Of a stretch of DNA of 64,000 nucleotides, positions 44,612 to 53,561 are shown piece by piece. Under the pieces are notes generated by a model. The model worked only from the letters and a program-made list of their open reading frames with translations. It did no database searches and was not told where the DNA came from. The stretch is from Nitrobacteraceae bacterium AZCC 2146 (lineage in GTDB: Bacteria; Pseudomonadota; Alphaproteobacteria; Rhizobiales; Xanthobacteraceae), in assembly GCA_036924855.1 (NCBI GenBank), contig JBAGRP010000001.1:3906001-3970000 (forward strand). The letters are read 5' to 3'. The position numbers were made by a program, and so were the translations under genes. How positions within the stretch are numbered: position 1 is the stretch's first letter; each line of letters begins with the position of its first letter.

Positions 44612-45103
44612 TTAAACTTCCTTGGAGTGGTTTTTCCCACGGAGAGAGATGCCACCTAGCTTTGGTCCAGGCCCGCTTGTCGCCCTCTCCCACTCCGCCG
44701 CCATTTTCAATTTTACGTTCCTAAGCTGCTTTGAAAGATCAGAAAGCTCGGCTGCGCTGGGAATTGACTGGTGCTCATAAATCAGCTGCAGGCGAATGCC
44801 GTCTAGCTCGACCCGCATTCTTTCGTGCCAGTTAATCGCCTTCACACAATGAAGCTGTTGCGAGAGAATCGTTGCCACACTGGTGAGCGCTCCAATGATG
44901 CCAGCCCACTTTCCATAATCGTTGCCTCCATTCGCCATCATTCCGAAGGTGAGCGACGCAAAACCCGCTATGGCGGCTCCAATGACTAGGACCTGGTAAA
45001 GCCATGCGTCCCACCAACGTTTGGTATTGTGCGACGATATCGCTGTGATCAGCTCGGCCAGGAACGCGTCAATCGTTTTTTGATGCTCACCGGTATCAGC
45101 CAT
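44612..45103 (-). CDS. two-helix membrane protein, SLATT/DUF4231-like
   Basis: 163 residues. Two hydrophobic helices (VLVIGAAIAGFASLTFGMMA and WAGIIGALTSVATIL) sit between an N-terminal helix and a C-terminal charged coil (INWHERMRVELDGIRLQLIY). This is the architecture of SLATT 2TM effector domains that occur with nucleotide-sensing defence modules. AGGGGAA precedes the ATG at 45103. Membership is by layout only. Confidence 0.5.
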   Translation of the reverse strand: MADTGEHQKTIDAFLAELITAISSHNTKRWWDAWLYQVLVIGAAIAGFASLTFGMMANGGNDYGKWAGIIGALTSVATILSQQLHCVKAINWHERMRVELDGIRLQLIYEHQSIPSAAELSDLSKQLRNVKLKMAAEWERATSGPGPKLGGISLRGKNHSKEV

Positions 45104-45266
45104 GTATTCCCCTAGCAGACTGTCTGCAGCTACCCGCTTCCGCGGTCGATTAGTTGGACGGCGTCGCGAACGGGCTTGGCGTCGGGTTCGCTGTTGAGGC
45201 AACGCAAGCGGCCCTCACTCTTACCCTGTCCATCAAAATGGGACGCCTCGATATGATACGCGTCGC

Positions 45267-45515
45267 TTAGGATTCGAGATAGCGTGTTGCCGCGTCCACG
45301 CGGTCGCCCCCGTTGGTTCGGGTTCTGATCTCGGCGTACACACGTTCCCAATGCCGGGCTGGCCGATTGGCATCGACGGTCGTCTTGCGAATCTCGTCGA
45401 TGGCGCGGGTGCGCGCCACGTCATAGGCTTCCTCACCATAGCGGGCAATCAAGTCTGCGGCATCGCTCTCAACAAGGGCTTGCCGTTCCCGGCACCGCCG
45501 CCAGAAATCCATCAT
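45267..45515 (-). CDS. small hypothetical protein
   Basis: 82 residues (MMDFWRRCRERQALVESDAA ...), helical and charged, with GGAG seven bases before the ATG. A short frame continues downstream (AYHIEASHFDGQGKSEGRLR) without a start codon and may be a partner or remnant. Function unknown. Confidence 0.55.
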   Translation of the reverse strand: MMDFWRRCRERQALVESDAADLIARYGEEAYDVARTRAIDEIRKTTVDANRPARHWERVYAEIRTRTNGGDRVDAATRYLES

Positions 45516-45673
45516 GTCGGGCTCCGTTTCTCCCACCGTCTGCCAAACACTAAATTGGCAGCACAACGCGCGTATCGGACGCATGAACGTGTGTAACCAG
45601 CAATCAGACCTGAAACGGCATTGGCTGCGCTTGAGGTTGTGAATAGGCTGCAAGCGTCACGGGGAGTGTAGCC

Positions 45674-47260
45674 ATGCCGAAGAACATTGTCGTCTATTCC
45701 GACGGTACCGGCCAGGACGGCGGGGTGCGCGTCGAACAGCGCATCAGCAACGTCTACAAGATGTACCGGGCATCACGCGTGCATCCGGAAAACGAGATCA
45801 AGCCAGCCGATCAGGTCTGCTTCTACGATCCCGGTCTAGGAACGGACAGCGGTGCAAGCGGACTGACCAGCATCATGCGCAGGATCGACAAGCTGCTGCA
45901 GTCGGTGACCGGGCGCGGCATCACCAGGAACATGGCTGACTGCTACGAGTTCATCATCAATCATTACGAAGAAGGCGACCGGATTTACCTGATCGGTTTC
46001 AGCCGTGGCGCATACACCGTCCGCTGTCTTGCGAACACCATCATGCTCTGCGGCATTCCGACAAAGGCAGAGAACGGCCCCTTGCTGCGCTACCGCAAGC
46101 AGATTCATGATATCGCCAGGGAAGCGGTTGAGACCGTTTATGAGCATGGCGCGGGCCATGCGCGCGGCGAATACGAGACCGAGCGTGATGAACAGGCCCG
46201 AAGATTTCGCGCAAAATACGGCTCAAATTTTGTCGGCGAGAGTACCGACAAGGATAGGTCAAATGCAGCGGCCTACTTTGTTGGCGTCTTTGACACGGTT
46301 GCCGCACTCGGCGCGAGCGGCATGCGCCGGTTTTTGATCCAGGCGGGCCTTACGGTTCTTTTCACCGGAGTCGCAAGCGTCGCATCCGCCGCAATCGCCA
46401 TCTTGCCGTCATTGGTCGCGAAGTACTATTTCGGCCTCGGCTTCTGGTGGTCGGAGCTTGCGATGAGCGCCGTGCTGGTCGCGCTGGCGGTTCTTTGGTT
46501 TCTCTACAGGCAGCGCGCGCAATATACGAAGACCATCTACGATTTCCCTACCAAGGGCGAAAACCGTTCGCATCAGGCCGAATGGAAGTCAGGCAACTTT
46601 GACCGTCTCTTGTCGAAGTATGTCGGCACCGCCCGATCGGCCAACGCCATTGACGAAAGGCGCAAGGATTTTGACCGCGTCACATGGGGCCAGGCGGACA
46701 GTACGCAACTGTCGCAATGGTGGTTTGCAGGTAACCATTCTGACATCGGCGGCAGCTATCCGGAGACAGAGTCACGACTCTCCGATATCTCGCTGCAGTG
46801 GATGCTAGAGGAGATGCTTAAGCTGGACCAGCCAGTCAAGTTCGGACCGGTAACGGTCAACGGCGAAGCCGTGGCAGGCAGTGGCGCCATCGGCACACCT
46901 TTGCATCTCTACCCCGATGCGACGAGCATGCAACACAGCGAGATTTCAGGCATGCGTGATACAATAGATGCATTCAGGGAACATCTGCCATACGTCCTTC
47001 GGTGGCTGCTGGCTAACGCCAACTACGAGATCATCAAGCGATCAATTCCGACGAAGGCGAATATCCATCTTTCAGTGAAGGAGCGATTTGCGCGCGAAAC
47101 GGTTGTTGACTGCGCTAGCCACAAAGTCGGAAACTATCGTCCGGAAGCGCTTCGTAAGCACGACGACTTCAGACAGTTTTATCCTGACCCTCCTCCAGCA
47201 GATGCACCGCCGCCCGGCAAAAGCGAGGAACCTACGCTGCAGGTGCAATTAACTCCGTAA
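45674..47260 (+). CDS. DUF2235 alpha/beta-hydrolase (Tle1-like fold)
   Basis: 528 residues. The DUF2235 core carries an N-terminal VVYSDGTGQDG, the nucleophile elbow GFSRGAYT near residue 114, GVFDTVAALG (Asp) near 205 and GNHSDIGGSYP (His) near 355. A pair of membrane helices around residues 220-280 is inserted in the middle. Known members include phospholipase effectors and defence-associated lipases. No type VI genes are near, so a membrane-bound lipase-like role is inference. GGGGAG precedes the ATG. Confidence 0.8.
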   Translation: MPKNIVVYSDGTGQDGGVRVEQRISNVYKMYRASRVHPENEIKPADQVCFYDPGLGTDSGASGLTSIMRRIDKLLQSVTGRGITRNMADCYEFIINHYEEGDRIYLIGFSRGAYTVRCLANTIMLCGIPTKAENGPLLRYRKQIHDIAREAVETVYEHGAGHARGEYETERDEQARRFRAKYGSNFVGESTDKDRSNAAAYFVGVFDTVAALGASGMRRFLIQAGLTVLFTGVASVASAAIAILPSLVAKYYFGLGFWWSELAMSAVLVALAVLWFLYRQRAQYTKTIYDFPTKGENRSHQAEWKSGNFDRLLSKYVGTARSANAIDERRKDFDRVTWGQADSTQLSQWWFAGNHSDIGGSYPETESRLSDISLQWMLEEMLKLDQPVKFGPVTVNGEAVAGSGAIGTPLHLYPDATSMQHSEISGMRDTIDAFREHLPYVLRWLLANANYEIIKRSIPTKANIHLSVKERFARETVVDCASHKVGNYRPEALRKHDDFRQFYPDPPPADAPPPGKSEEPTLQVQLTP

Positions 47261-47351
47261 GTGCTCGCACATGCTCGGCACGCTGGGGAGCCCCACCACC
47301 CGACCTTCAGACTAGGGAGTCTTCCGTGGCCCCACGAAGCCGACCGAACTA

Positions 47352-48190
47352 GGCTCAGGACCCATTAATTTCTTGCGGTCTGATTGATCTGCTGATTCAT
47401 TGGCGGCGCGAGGAGGCGTTGCCAATGGCCGATTTGTTTCTGCTCTCGGAGGCGCAGATGCGCCGTATCGAGCCGTATTTTCCTTTGTCACATGGGATCG
47501 CCAGGGTGGACGATCGGCGGGTGATCAGCGGGATCGTCTTCGTCATCAGGAATGGGCTGCGCTGGCGCGATGCGCCACCCGGCTATGGTCCTCACAGGAC
47601 GATCTACAACAGGTTCGTGCGTTGGAGCCGGCTTGGGGTGTTCAACAAGATCTTCGCCGAACTCGCTCGCAACGGCGGAACGCCCAGGCGATTGATGATC
47701 GACGCGACCCATCTCAAGGCGCACCGCACGGCCGCCAGCCTTTTAAAAAAGGGTCTGTTCCCCGACGTATCGGGCGCACGAAAGGCGGCCTGAACTCGAA
47801 GCTGCACGCCGTATGCGATGGTCATGGACGACCGCTGATCATGTTGCTGAGCGAAGGCCAGATGAGCGACTACAAAGGTGCTGCGCTGATGCTGCCTGTC
47901 CTGCCAAAAGCCCGCGAGCTTCTCGGCGACAAAGGCTATGACGCCGACTGGTTCCGCAATGCCCTCGCCGGGCGAGGCATTACGGCTTGCATTCCATCAA
48001 AATCAAACCGCAAGAAGCCCATCGACCATGATCGGGTGCTCTACCGCCAGCGCCACAAGATCGAAAATATGTTCGGTCGACTCAAGGACTGGCGGCGCAT
48101 CCACACCCGCTACGACCGATGCGCCCATACCTTCATGTCCGCCATCTGTATCGCCGCATCAGTCATCTTCTGGCTCTAATCAATGAGTCT
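47352..48190 (+). mobile_element. IS5-family (IS427-group-like) element
   Basis: The left end begins near GGCTCAGGACCCATTAATTT and the right end near CTAATCAATGAGTCT; together they give an imperfect inverted repeat. The expected outer bases of the right end are missing, so that end may be damaged. It contains one transposase read in two frames (47425-48179). Confidence 0.65.
47425..48179 (+). CDS. IS5-family transposase, two frames with a -1 slippery site
   Basis: Frame A (47425-47793) gives the N-terminal IS5 domain (FVIRNGLRWRDAPPGYGPHR) with the first catalytic Asp in MIDATHLKAHR. Frame B carries TKGGLNSKLHAVCDGHGRPL, LLGDKGYDADWF (second Asp) and RQRHKIENMFGRLKDWRRI (Glu). The shift occurs at A6G (47745-47751), the site used for programmed -1 frameshifting in this group. 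The full DDE set is present. Confidence 0.85.
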
Positions 48191-48462
48191 TTCTCTATTC
48201 GGCGTGTCGAGGTCAAGCACTTTCGAGCTTTCCGATATTGCCGGCGGAAACGTCTTTCGCGGGGTCTCGCTTCTCTTCGGGATGGGCACATTGGCTCTCC
48301 CATGATGGGATTAGAAAGATAAGGCGGAACAATCTGACCCACGTCCTGATCCTGCCATGCGGATCGGTACCGGACTCATTGCGAACTCGTCTTATCCACG
48401 TCCCGCGAAGGACATTTCGCCGCCAGCAGGCGGAACTTGGTTACCTCTTTGATCCAGAATGC

Positions 48463-48844
48463 TCAGGCTGCCGCCGCGGCTTCCTTCGTCCAGCGGAACT
48501 CCGAGCCATCACTCCACATCCGATGCATGATCACTGATAGTCTTCGCGCCAGGGCGACGACAGCCCTCTGCAAGCCACGGCGTTTGGCGACATTCATCGC
48601 CCAAGCTTTCAGCCAGGACCATTTCTGTACCCGCGTCAGCAGCGATTGTGCGGCCTCATAGAGCAGCGTTCTCATCGTAGCGTCACCACAGCGCGAGATG
48701 CGCCCGACACGATCGCTTTCACCCGATTGATTGAGACGAGGCGTCAATCCCAATGCAGGACCGACGGCATTGGAGTTTCTGAAGCGGGCCGGAACATCGA
48801 TGGTGCTGATGTAGGCCAGCGCGACCACTGGACCTGATCCCACG
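48463..48844 (-). pseudogene. IS110-family transposase, C-terminal part
   Basis: The transposase_20 domain: GPVVALAYISTIDVPARFRN, SRCGDATMRTLLYEAAQ, MNVAKRRGLQRAVVALARRL. It lacks the N-terminal DEDD half, which is at 51403-52058. The two pieces join cleanly as PGVG-SGPVV across a CCCACG repeat. Confidence 0.88.
48839..48844 (+). repeat. direct repeat CCCACG at the left junction of the recombinase element
   Basis: CCCACG here and at 51403-51408 flank the insertion. Removing one copy and everything between restores the IS110 frame. Confidence 0.75.
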
Positions 48845-48866
48845 TCATATTGCCCATCTCACTACG

Positions 48867-50936
48867 TTATTGAAAGACAAAGGTCTTTTGATTTGGATTT
48901 GATGATGACGGGCTTTTGCAGCACGCCCTGACGCGCTCGATCACATGCTGATCTTCGATATCCCGTCGTTTGATTACCCAGGGTGCGCCTGCACAATATT
49001 GCTTGGCGGGAATGACGCCGGCGCGTATCTGGCGTAGCACCGTCAGGGGGCTCAGATTGAGCATCCTGGCTGCTTCAGGCAACGTGACTTCGCCGCGCTC
49101 GGCCCATTCGCCATCCCTGTAGACCGAGATGCCGTGCGTGTTGCGGAAGCCCCGCACACGCGACTGTGTCCATCCATTCAATCGGCCTGTTCGCTTACCT
49201 GTCCGGTTGAGCATGCCGGCAATGGCTTTGTCAGGCATCAATCGCGCGCAGGCGCGGATCAATTCCACCGTCTCGGGCTCGACGGCCCACCGTGTTTGTC
49301 CCCTCCGGTTCTTTCTCACCATCAGGCGGGTATGATCGCCGCCCTGCCAATGCAACAATAAATGAATCTGGTCATCCTCGACGCAGGCTACCACCTCACG
49401 CAACACGACTCGGATGATACGCTTACGCGTGACGGCAGTGGCCGCCGGATGATGCCAAGCAGCCTCCAGGTCAGCCCCCATTTGCAGCAGACGCTTGCGC
49501 TCCTCTGCACTCAAGGTCGCCGGCCGCTGTCGAAGCAGCGCCTCCATTTCCTCCTCGAGTGCGCGTACGGCCGCAAGGGCGGCATTCCACCGCCGCTCGA
49601 GTTCGCCAGCGACCAGACGATTATCAGGGTCGACCGTATCATACTGTCGGCGTGCCCTGGTTGCCTCGTATCGCGCCTGCTCGAGCGCCAACTCGATCTG
49701 GCGTTGTTTTTCGCCAGACTGGTGCTCGCATTGTGTGATCGCTTGGATGGCTGCTTCAACACCGAGCGGCTGCAGCAACCGCACAATCTCGGCTCCCACC
49801 GCCTCATCGACCCGCAAAGCGCCGAATGAGATACAGGGACCAGCACCGGGATTGCTCCGGGTCGCGTCACAATTATAGCGGCCGACATCGCCCTTGGTGC
49901 CATTGTAGCTAACAAGCAGCCGGCGGCCGCAATGACCACAGCGCAGCAGGCCGGCGAGCAAAGCCTCCCCCTTGCGCACCGGTCCGCGCACCATCATGCC
50001 CTTACCATTGGCGTTGTCAGCGATCAGCCGTTGATTCCTTTCAAAGTCTGCCCAGGACAAATAGCCCTCGTGATGCTCGACGAGCAAGACCGCCCAATCT
50101 GAGCGATCTTTGCGGCGGCCGCGAACGATTCGCTTGCGGCCATTTTCGATTGTCATCCGACTTCCGGTTCGGCCAAAGGCGTAAGCACCAGCATAAACAG
50201 GATTGGTGAGAAGATTGCTCACCGACGTGTAGACCGGTAGCTTCCACATCACCTGATGTTGTCCCGAGACTTTGGGGTCGATATACGGCAGCGCGATCTG
50301 GTCACCTCGAAGCGACAAAAACACTTGGCGGATGCTTTGCATCTCGGCAAACCGGGCGAAGACCAGCCCAATCGCCTCACGCACGCGCAGGTCGGGATCC
50401 ATTTCGATTTTGTCGCGGCCTACTTTTACATAGCCAACGGCTACCGAGAAGAACAGCTCGCCCCGTCGTGCCTTCTGCTTCAGGGCTTCCATCGAACGGG
50501 CCCGCAGGAGCGACAGTTCGAGCTCGCTCATCGTCCCCTTCATGCCCAGCAATAGCCGGTCGTTCGGATGGCGTGGTTCATACGTTCCATCCTCATCGAC
50601 GATCACCGTGCCGACCAAGCCGCAAAATTCGATCAGAGTGTGCCAGTCGCGTCCGTTGCGCGCCAGGCGCGACGCCTCGATCGAAAACACGGCACCAACG
50701 CGGCCTTCACAGATCGCTGCAAGCAGCCTCTCGAATCCCGGACGGCTGACGCCCGAACCCGAGCGACCAAGATCGTCATCAATGACTGTCACATCCGTCC
50801 AGCCGAGAGCTCGAGCACGATCAGCAAGGCCATATTGACGCCGTCGGCTCTCATGATTGTTGGCAAGCTGGTCGACGGTGGATTGCCGAATGTAGATGAA
50901 GGCGCCCCGCGCCAGATGATCAGGCGTGATCTTCAT
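48867..50936 (-). CDS. large serine recombinase
   Basis: 689 residues. N-terminal resolvase domain with the catalytic Ser19 in YIRQSTVDQ and the SRLARNGRDW motif. A recombinase domain follows, then a zinc ribbon (LRCGHCGRRL ... NCDATRSN), a coiled-coil segment (about 395-450) and a C-terminal HTH-like part (LPEAARMLNLSPLTVLRQIR). It would excise and insert its element by double-strand serine exchange. The ATG at 50936 follows GGAGGCAGGTG and overlaps the 57-residue gene by 17 bases. Confidence 0.92.
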   Translation of the reverse strand: MKITPDHLARGAFIYIRQSTVDQLANNHESRRRQYGLADRARALGWTDVTVIDDDLGRSGSGVSRPGFERLLAAICEGRVGAVFSIEASRLARNGRDWHTLIEFCGLVGTVIVDEDGTYEPRHPNDRLLLGMKGTMSELELSLLRARSMEALKQKARRGELFFSVAVGYVKVGRDKIEMDPDLRVREAIGLVFARFAEMQSIRQVFLSLRGDQIALPYIDPKVSGQHQVMWKLPVYTSVSNLLTNPVYAGAYAFGRTGSRMTIENGRKRIVRGRRKDRSDWAVLLVEHHEGYLSWADFERNQRLIADNANGKGMMVRGPVRKGEALLAGLLRCGHCGRRLLVSYNGTKGDVGRYNCDATRSNPGAGPCISFGALRVDEAVGAEIVRLLQPLGVEAAIQAITQCEHQSGEKQRQIELALEQARYEATRARRQYDTVDPDNRLVAGELERRWNAALAAVRALEEEMEALLRQRPATLSAEERKRLLQMGADLEAAWHHPAATAVTRKRIIRVVLREVVACVEDDQIHLLLHWQGGDHTRLMVRKNRRGQTRWAVEPETVELIRACARLMPDKAIAGMLNRTGKRTGRLNGWTQSRVRGFRNTHGISVYRDGEWAERGEVTLPEAARMLNLSPLTVLRQIRAGVIPAKQYCAGAPWVIKRRDIEDQHVIERVRACCKSPSSSNPNQKTFVFQ

Positions 50937-51093
50937 CACCTGCCTCCGTCACTGCGACGACACTGAGTATTTCCGACAAAAGCGCGCTCACCAGTGGCAA
51001 TAGCTTCGCCCGCTCGGACGCTGTCATCGGTACCAGTGGCGTCTTGGGCACGAAGAGGTCGGATTGGCGTTGATATTGTTGCCGACGCGTCAT
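50920..51093 (-). CDS. small protein of the recombinase element
   Basis: 57 residues (MTRRQQYQRQSDLFVPKTPL, then LLPLVSALLSEILSVVAVTE). AAGGAG lies eight bases before the ATG at 51093. Its end overlaps the recombinase start, so they are probably translated together. It may be an accessory or directionality factor; that is inference from position and size. Confidence 0.6.
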   Translation of the reverse strand: MTRRQQYQRQSDLFVPKTPLVPMTASERAKLLPLVSALLSEILSVVAVTEAGDEDHA

Positions 51094-51373
51094 GCTTGTC
51101 TCCTTCACGACGGGAATCGTCGTGCAACAAGCTTAGGCAGGTATCGAGCTCGAGACGGAGCTCACGCAGATGCGCCAGCGGCAGAAGTGGAATCTCCGTC
51201 ACCACCATCGCCTCCGCCGAATCCTCCGTCATCCAGATCGGCAGCTGCGCCAGTGTGCCATCGGGCTGACGGATGGTCACAGCGACGTCGTTACCACGGC
51301 GATGGCGACTGGTCACGATGACCGTTTGCCCGTAACGGGGATGAAATCGGTAACGGATAATCGTCTCACGCAA
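50936..51373 (-). CDS. DUF5372-like protein of the recombinase element
   Basis: The first ~95 residues (IIRYRFHPRYGQTVIVTSRH, PDGTLAQLPIWMTE, LRELRLELDTCLSLLHDDSR) match DUF5372, a family encoded beside recombinases. The last ~50 codons overlap the 57-residue gene completely in another frame, so a frameshift near 51093 may have lengthened it. The start is a TTG at 51373; an out-of-frame ATG lies 14 bases earlier. Confidence 0.6.
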   Translation of the reverse strand: MRETIIRYRFHPRYGQTVIVTSRHRRGNDVAVTIRQPDGTLAQLPIWMTEDSAEAMVVTEIPLLPLAHLRELRLELDTCLSLLHDDSRREGDKHDASATISTPIRPLRAQDATGTDDSVRAGEAIATGERAFVGNTQCRRSDGGR

Positions 51374-51402
51374 CTGATAGTGAGCATTATGAAGTTGTCG
51401 CG

Positions 51403-51408
51403 CCCACG
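51403..51408 (+). repeat. direct repeat CCCACG at the right junction of the recombinase element
   Basis: Pairs with 48839-48844. Confidence 0.75.
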
Positions 51409-52058
51409 CCAGGAACCGTCACGGGTTGTTTCATCGCATTTTGCCAAGCGGCGGACTTCGTCGTCGAATTTTTTTGCTGCTGACATATGTGTTCATGGAT
51501 AAATAGAAGCGGGTCGATGACGGCGCCAAGCTGGTGACCTTCGCCGAGCAGTTCGACAACCTGTCTCCTGAACTGGAGAGCGATGGCCCTTGGGAACAGC
51601 AGCCCGTATTCCTTGATCATGCTGCGGACCTGATTCTCGATATCCCTGCGAATGCCGACGAGACGAGATCGCGCGACGAGAATGGCGCGGACCTTTTGAC
51701 TCTCTTCGCTTTTGACCTTCACTTCTCGGTACCAGCCTACTCGAACCAGCTCGGCGAGACCCCGAGCGTCATTTTGATCGCTCTTGTTCATGCGAACCGA
51801 CAGCGCCGCGTGCGCATGTCGAGCATCGATACACACCACGGGCAGATCGACCCGTCGGAGTTCGTGCCAAAGCCAGCTTGCCATTGCTCCGGTCTCGAAG
51901 CCGATACGCACTGCATGTGGAGCACGTTTGTGAAGCAGTTCGGTTAAGGCGCCGGGATCTGACTTTGCCCTTCCCTCGAAGAGAACCTGGCCTGTTTCGC
52001 TGACCACACACACAGAGGTCTCCCTTTGCGAGACGTCGAGCCCAACATATTGCTTCAT
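51403..52058 (-). pseudogene. IS110-family transposase, N-terminal part
   Basis: Starts [13 protein letters not shown] with GGAGG before the ATG at 52058. The DEDD nuclease domain shows GLDVS (Asp), [11 protein letters not shown] (Glu), [12 protein letters not shown] (Asp) and [14 protein letters not shown] (Asp pair). It ends at VTVPGVG, where the recombinase element is inserted. The C-terminal part is at 48463-48844. Confidence 0.9.
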
Positions 52059-52194
52059 GACATCCTCCGATTTGTTGGATTGCGCGAGGCCTTGAGAACA
52101 GCGGACAATTTTGTTCTGCATCCACCGGCAGCAATTACGTCATCGTCTGCAATATTGACCCCTCAATGGAGTGGGCCCCTTCGGGCGGACAGAA

Positions 52195-52863
52195 TCAGGT
52201 CGCTGGATTGACCGTCTGCCGGGAATGTTGATTCTCGAACTGTAGCGGGCTGATATAGCCGAGAGCCGAGTGGAGCCTTCGGGTATTGTAGACGCCGTCG
52301 ATAAATTGGGAAAGATTTTCGACAACGTCGGCAAATGTCTCGAACGCCATTGGATAGACGCCCTCGACCTTGAGCGTCTTTCATGAAGCTTTCGGCCTTG
52401 GCGTTGTCGTACGGATTGCCTCGTCGACCCATGGACCCTTCGATGCCGTGGTTGGCGAGGTAGTCGCGGTAGGTCTTGGCAGCATATTGCGATCCCCTAT
52501 CGGAATGATGGACACAGCCGGGCGGCGGCTTTCGTGTCTCGATCGCGACGGAAAGGGCAGCGAGCGTCAACCGCGCGTCGATGGAGCGACTGATGGCATA
52601 GCCTACGACGCGCCGGGACCAGGCATCAAGAATGACGGCGACATAGACGAAGCTACCGACGATTGGGACGTAGGTGATGTCGGCGACCCAAAGCTTGTCG
52701 GGTCCGTCCAAGGCCACGGTCTCGGCACGGTTTGGAAAGATCGGCTGGTCGTGATCGCTATCGGCCGTTGTCGTGAAGCGGCGTCGCATTCTCGGTTGGA
52801 GGTCATGCTCGCGCATGAGACGGCGGACGTTTGCTACTCGCGGTTCCGCGGATCGTGTTTCCG
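52195..52863 (-). pseudogene. IS3-family transposase, frameshifted and truncated
   Basis: The integrase core is clear: RRLMREHDLQPRMRRRFTTT, WVADITYVPIVG (Asp), HSDRGSQYAAKTY (Asp) and [13 protein letters not shown] (Glu). A one-base insertion at about 52378 shifts the frame; in the next frame [20 protein letters not shown] and the usual end QTVNPAT follow to 52195. The first ORF and the N-terminal HTH are lost. Confidence 0.85.
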
Positions 52864-53201
52864 CTGATCCTGGCGCTGATAACCGCCGCCGCGGCTGGAT
52901 GAGAGGACAAACCCTAGCGTCGCCGTAGAAAATCGGCGACAGCCTCTCGCTCGAGCATCGGCTGCTCAGCGTGTGGGACCATGGTAAAGGTAGCACGTAG
53001 AGCAGTTTGGCCGTTTCGTGCGCCAAGGCCGCCGAATCTGCGATTGAAGGGGGGGGCCGTCGGCAAATGGAAAGTCTGGTACTAGGAAGGGCGTTTCTGG
53101 TGCGGTGCGCCGGAGTAAGGCTTGCCGAGCCGTAGCTCGCGAGCCGAGGAGCCCGCCTTTGGCTCCGGCGTGGCAGCCTTCCTCGCTTCGCGAGCGAACG
53201 T

Positions 53202-53276
53202 TGGTGGGCCAGGCAGGACTCGAACCTGCAACCAGACCGTGGTGACGGCCGGCTCTAACCATTGAGCTACAGGCCC
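53202..53276 (-). tRNA. tRNA-like gene with a 6-nt anticodon loop (possibly tRNA-Met derived)
   Basis: The 75-nt minus-strand sequence folds as a cloverleaf. The acceptor GGGCCTG pairs with CTGGCCC (one T-T mismatch), followed by A and an encoded CCA. The D stem GCTC/GAGC has a GG-containing loop, and the T arm GCAGG-TTCGAGT-CCTGC is perfect. The anticodon stem GGCCG/CGGTC pairs fully but encloses only TCACCA. The stem sequence resembles alphaproteobacterial tRNA-Met types. It may be a pseudo-tRNA; the anticodon cannot be assigned. Confidence 0.65.
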
Positions 53277-53561
53277 CGCCGCAAGCTGCCGCCGTGTGGG
53301 CGGCACGCAACGGTGCAGGAGAATGAGCGGTTAGGATGGTTCGCGCGCTGGAGCGGGAAGGGTGCTGAACGCTGTTCTCATCCCGGGCTGGCTTGGCTAC
53401 CTCTCCTGGCACCGGACCGGGGCCCGCCTCGCACTCGACGCGGTGTCCGCTCAGGAATGGCGCGCCGGACGCGTCACTAACCTCCGCTCAGGAATGTGCA
53501 ATTTTGGGGTTATTGCCCATTCCATGAGTATATGCTCTCTATTGAGATTGGGAATCTTGCG
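53277..53561. other. stretch between tRNA-like gene and polyol operon
   Basis: About 285 bases with no gene. The promoter of the polyol operon may lie here; no convincing -35/-10 pair was identified. Confidence 0.3.

Larger units (their letters stand above)
48845..51408 (-). mobile_element. compact large-serine-recombinase element (2.56 kb) inside IS110
   Basis: Flanked by CCCACG and inserted in an IS110 transposase codon run. It encodes only three genes: a large serine recombinase, a ~57-residue protein and a DUF5372-like protein. Imperfect inverted sequences occur near the ends (TCATATTGCCCATCTCACTA on the left; TCATAATGCTCACTA read inward from the right). No other cargo. It looks like a minimal self-mobile unit driven by serine recombination. 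Confidence 0.75.

Noticed and set aside
53082..53306. 74-codon minus-strand frame over the tRNA-like gene
   Set aside because: The tRNA cloverleaf explains the sequence; the frame has no coding signals.
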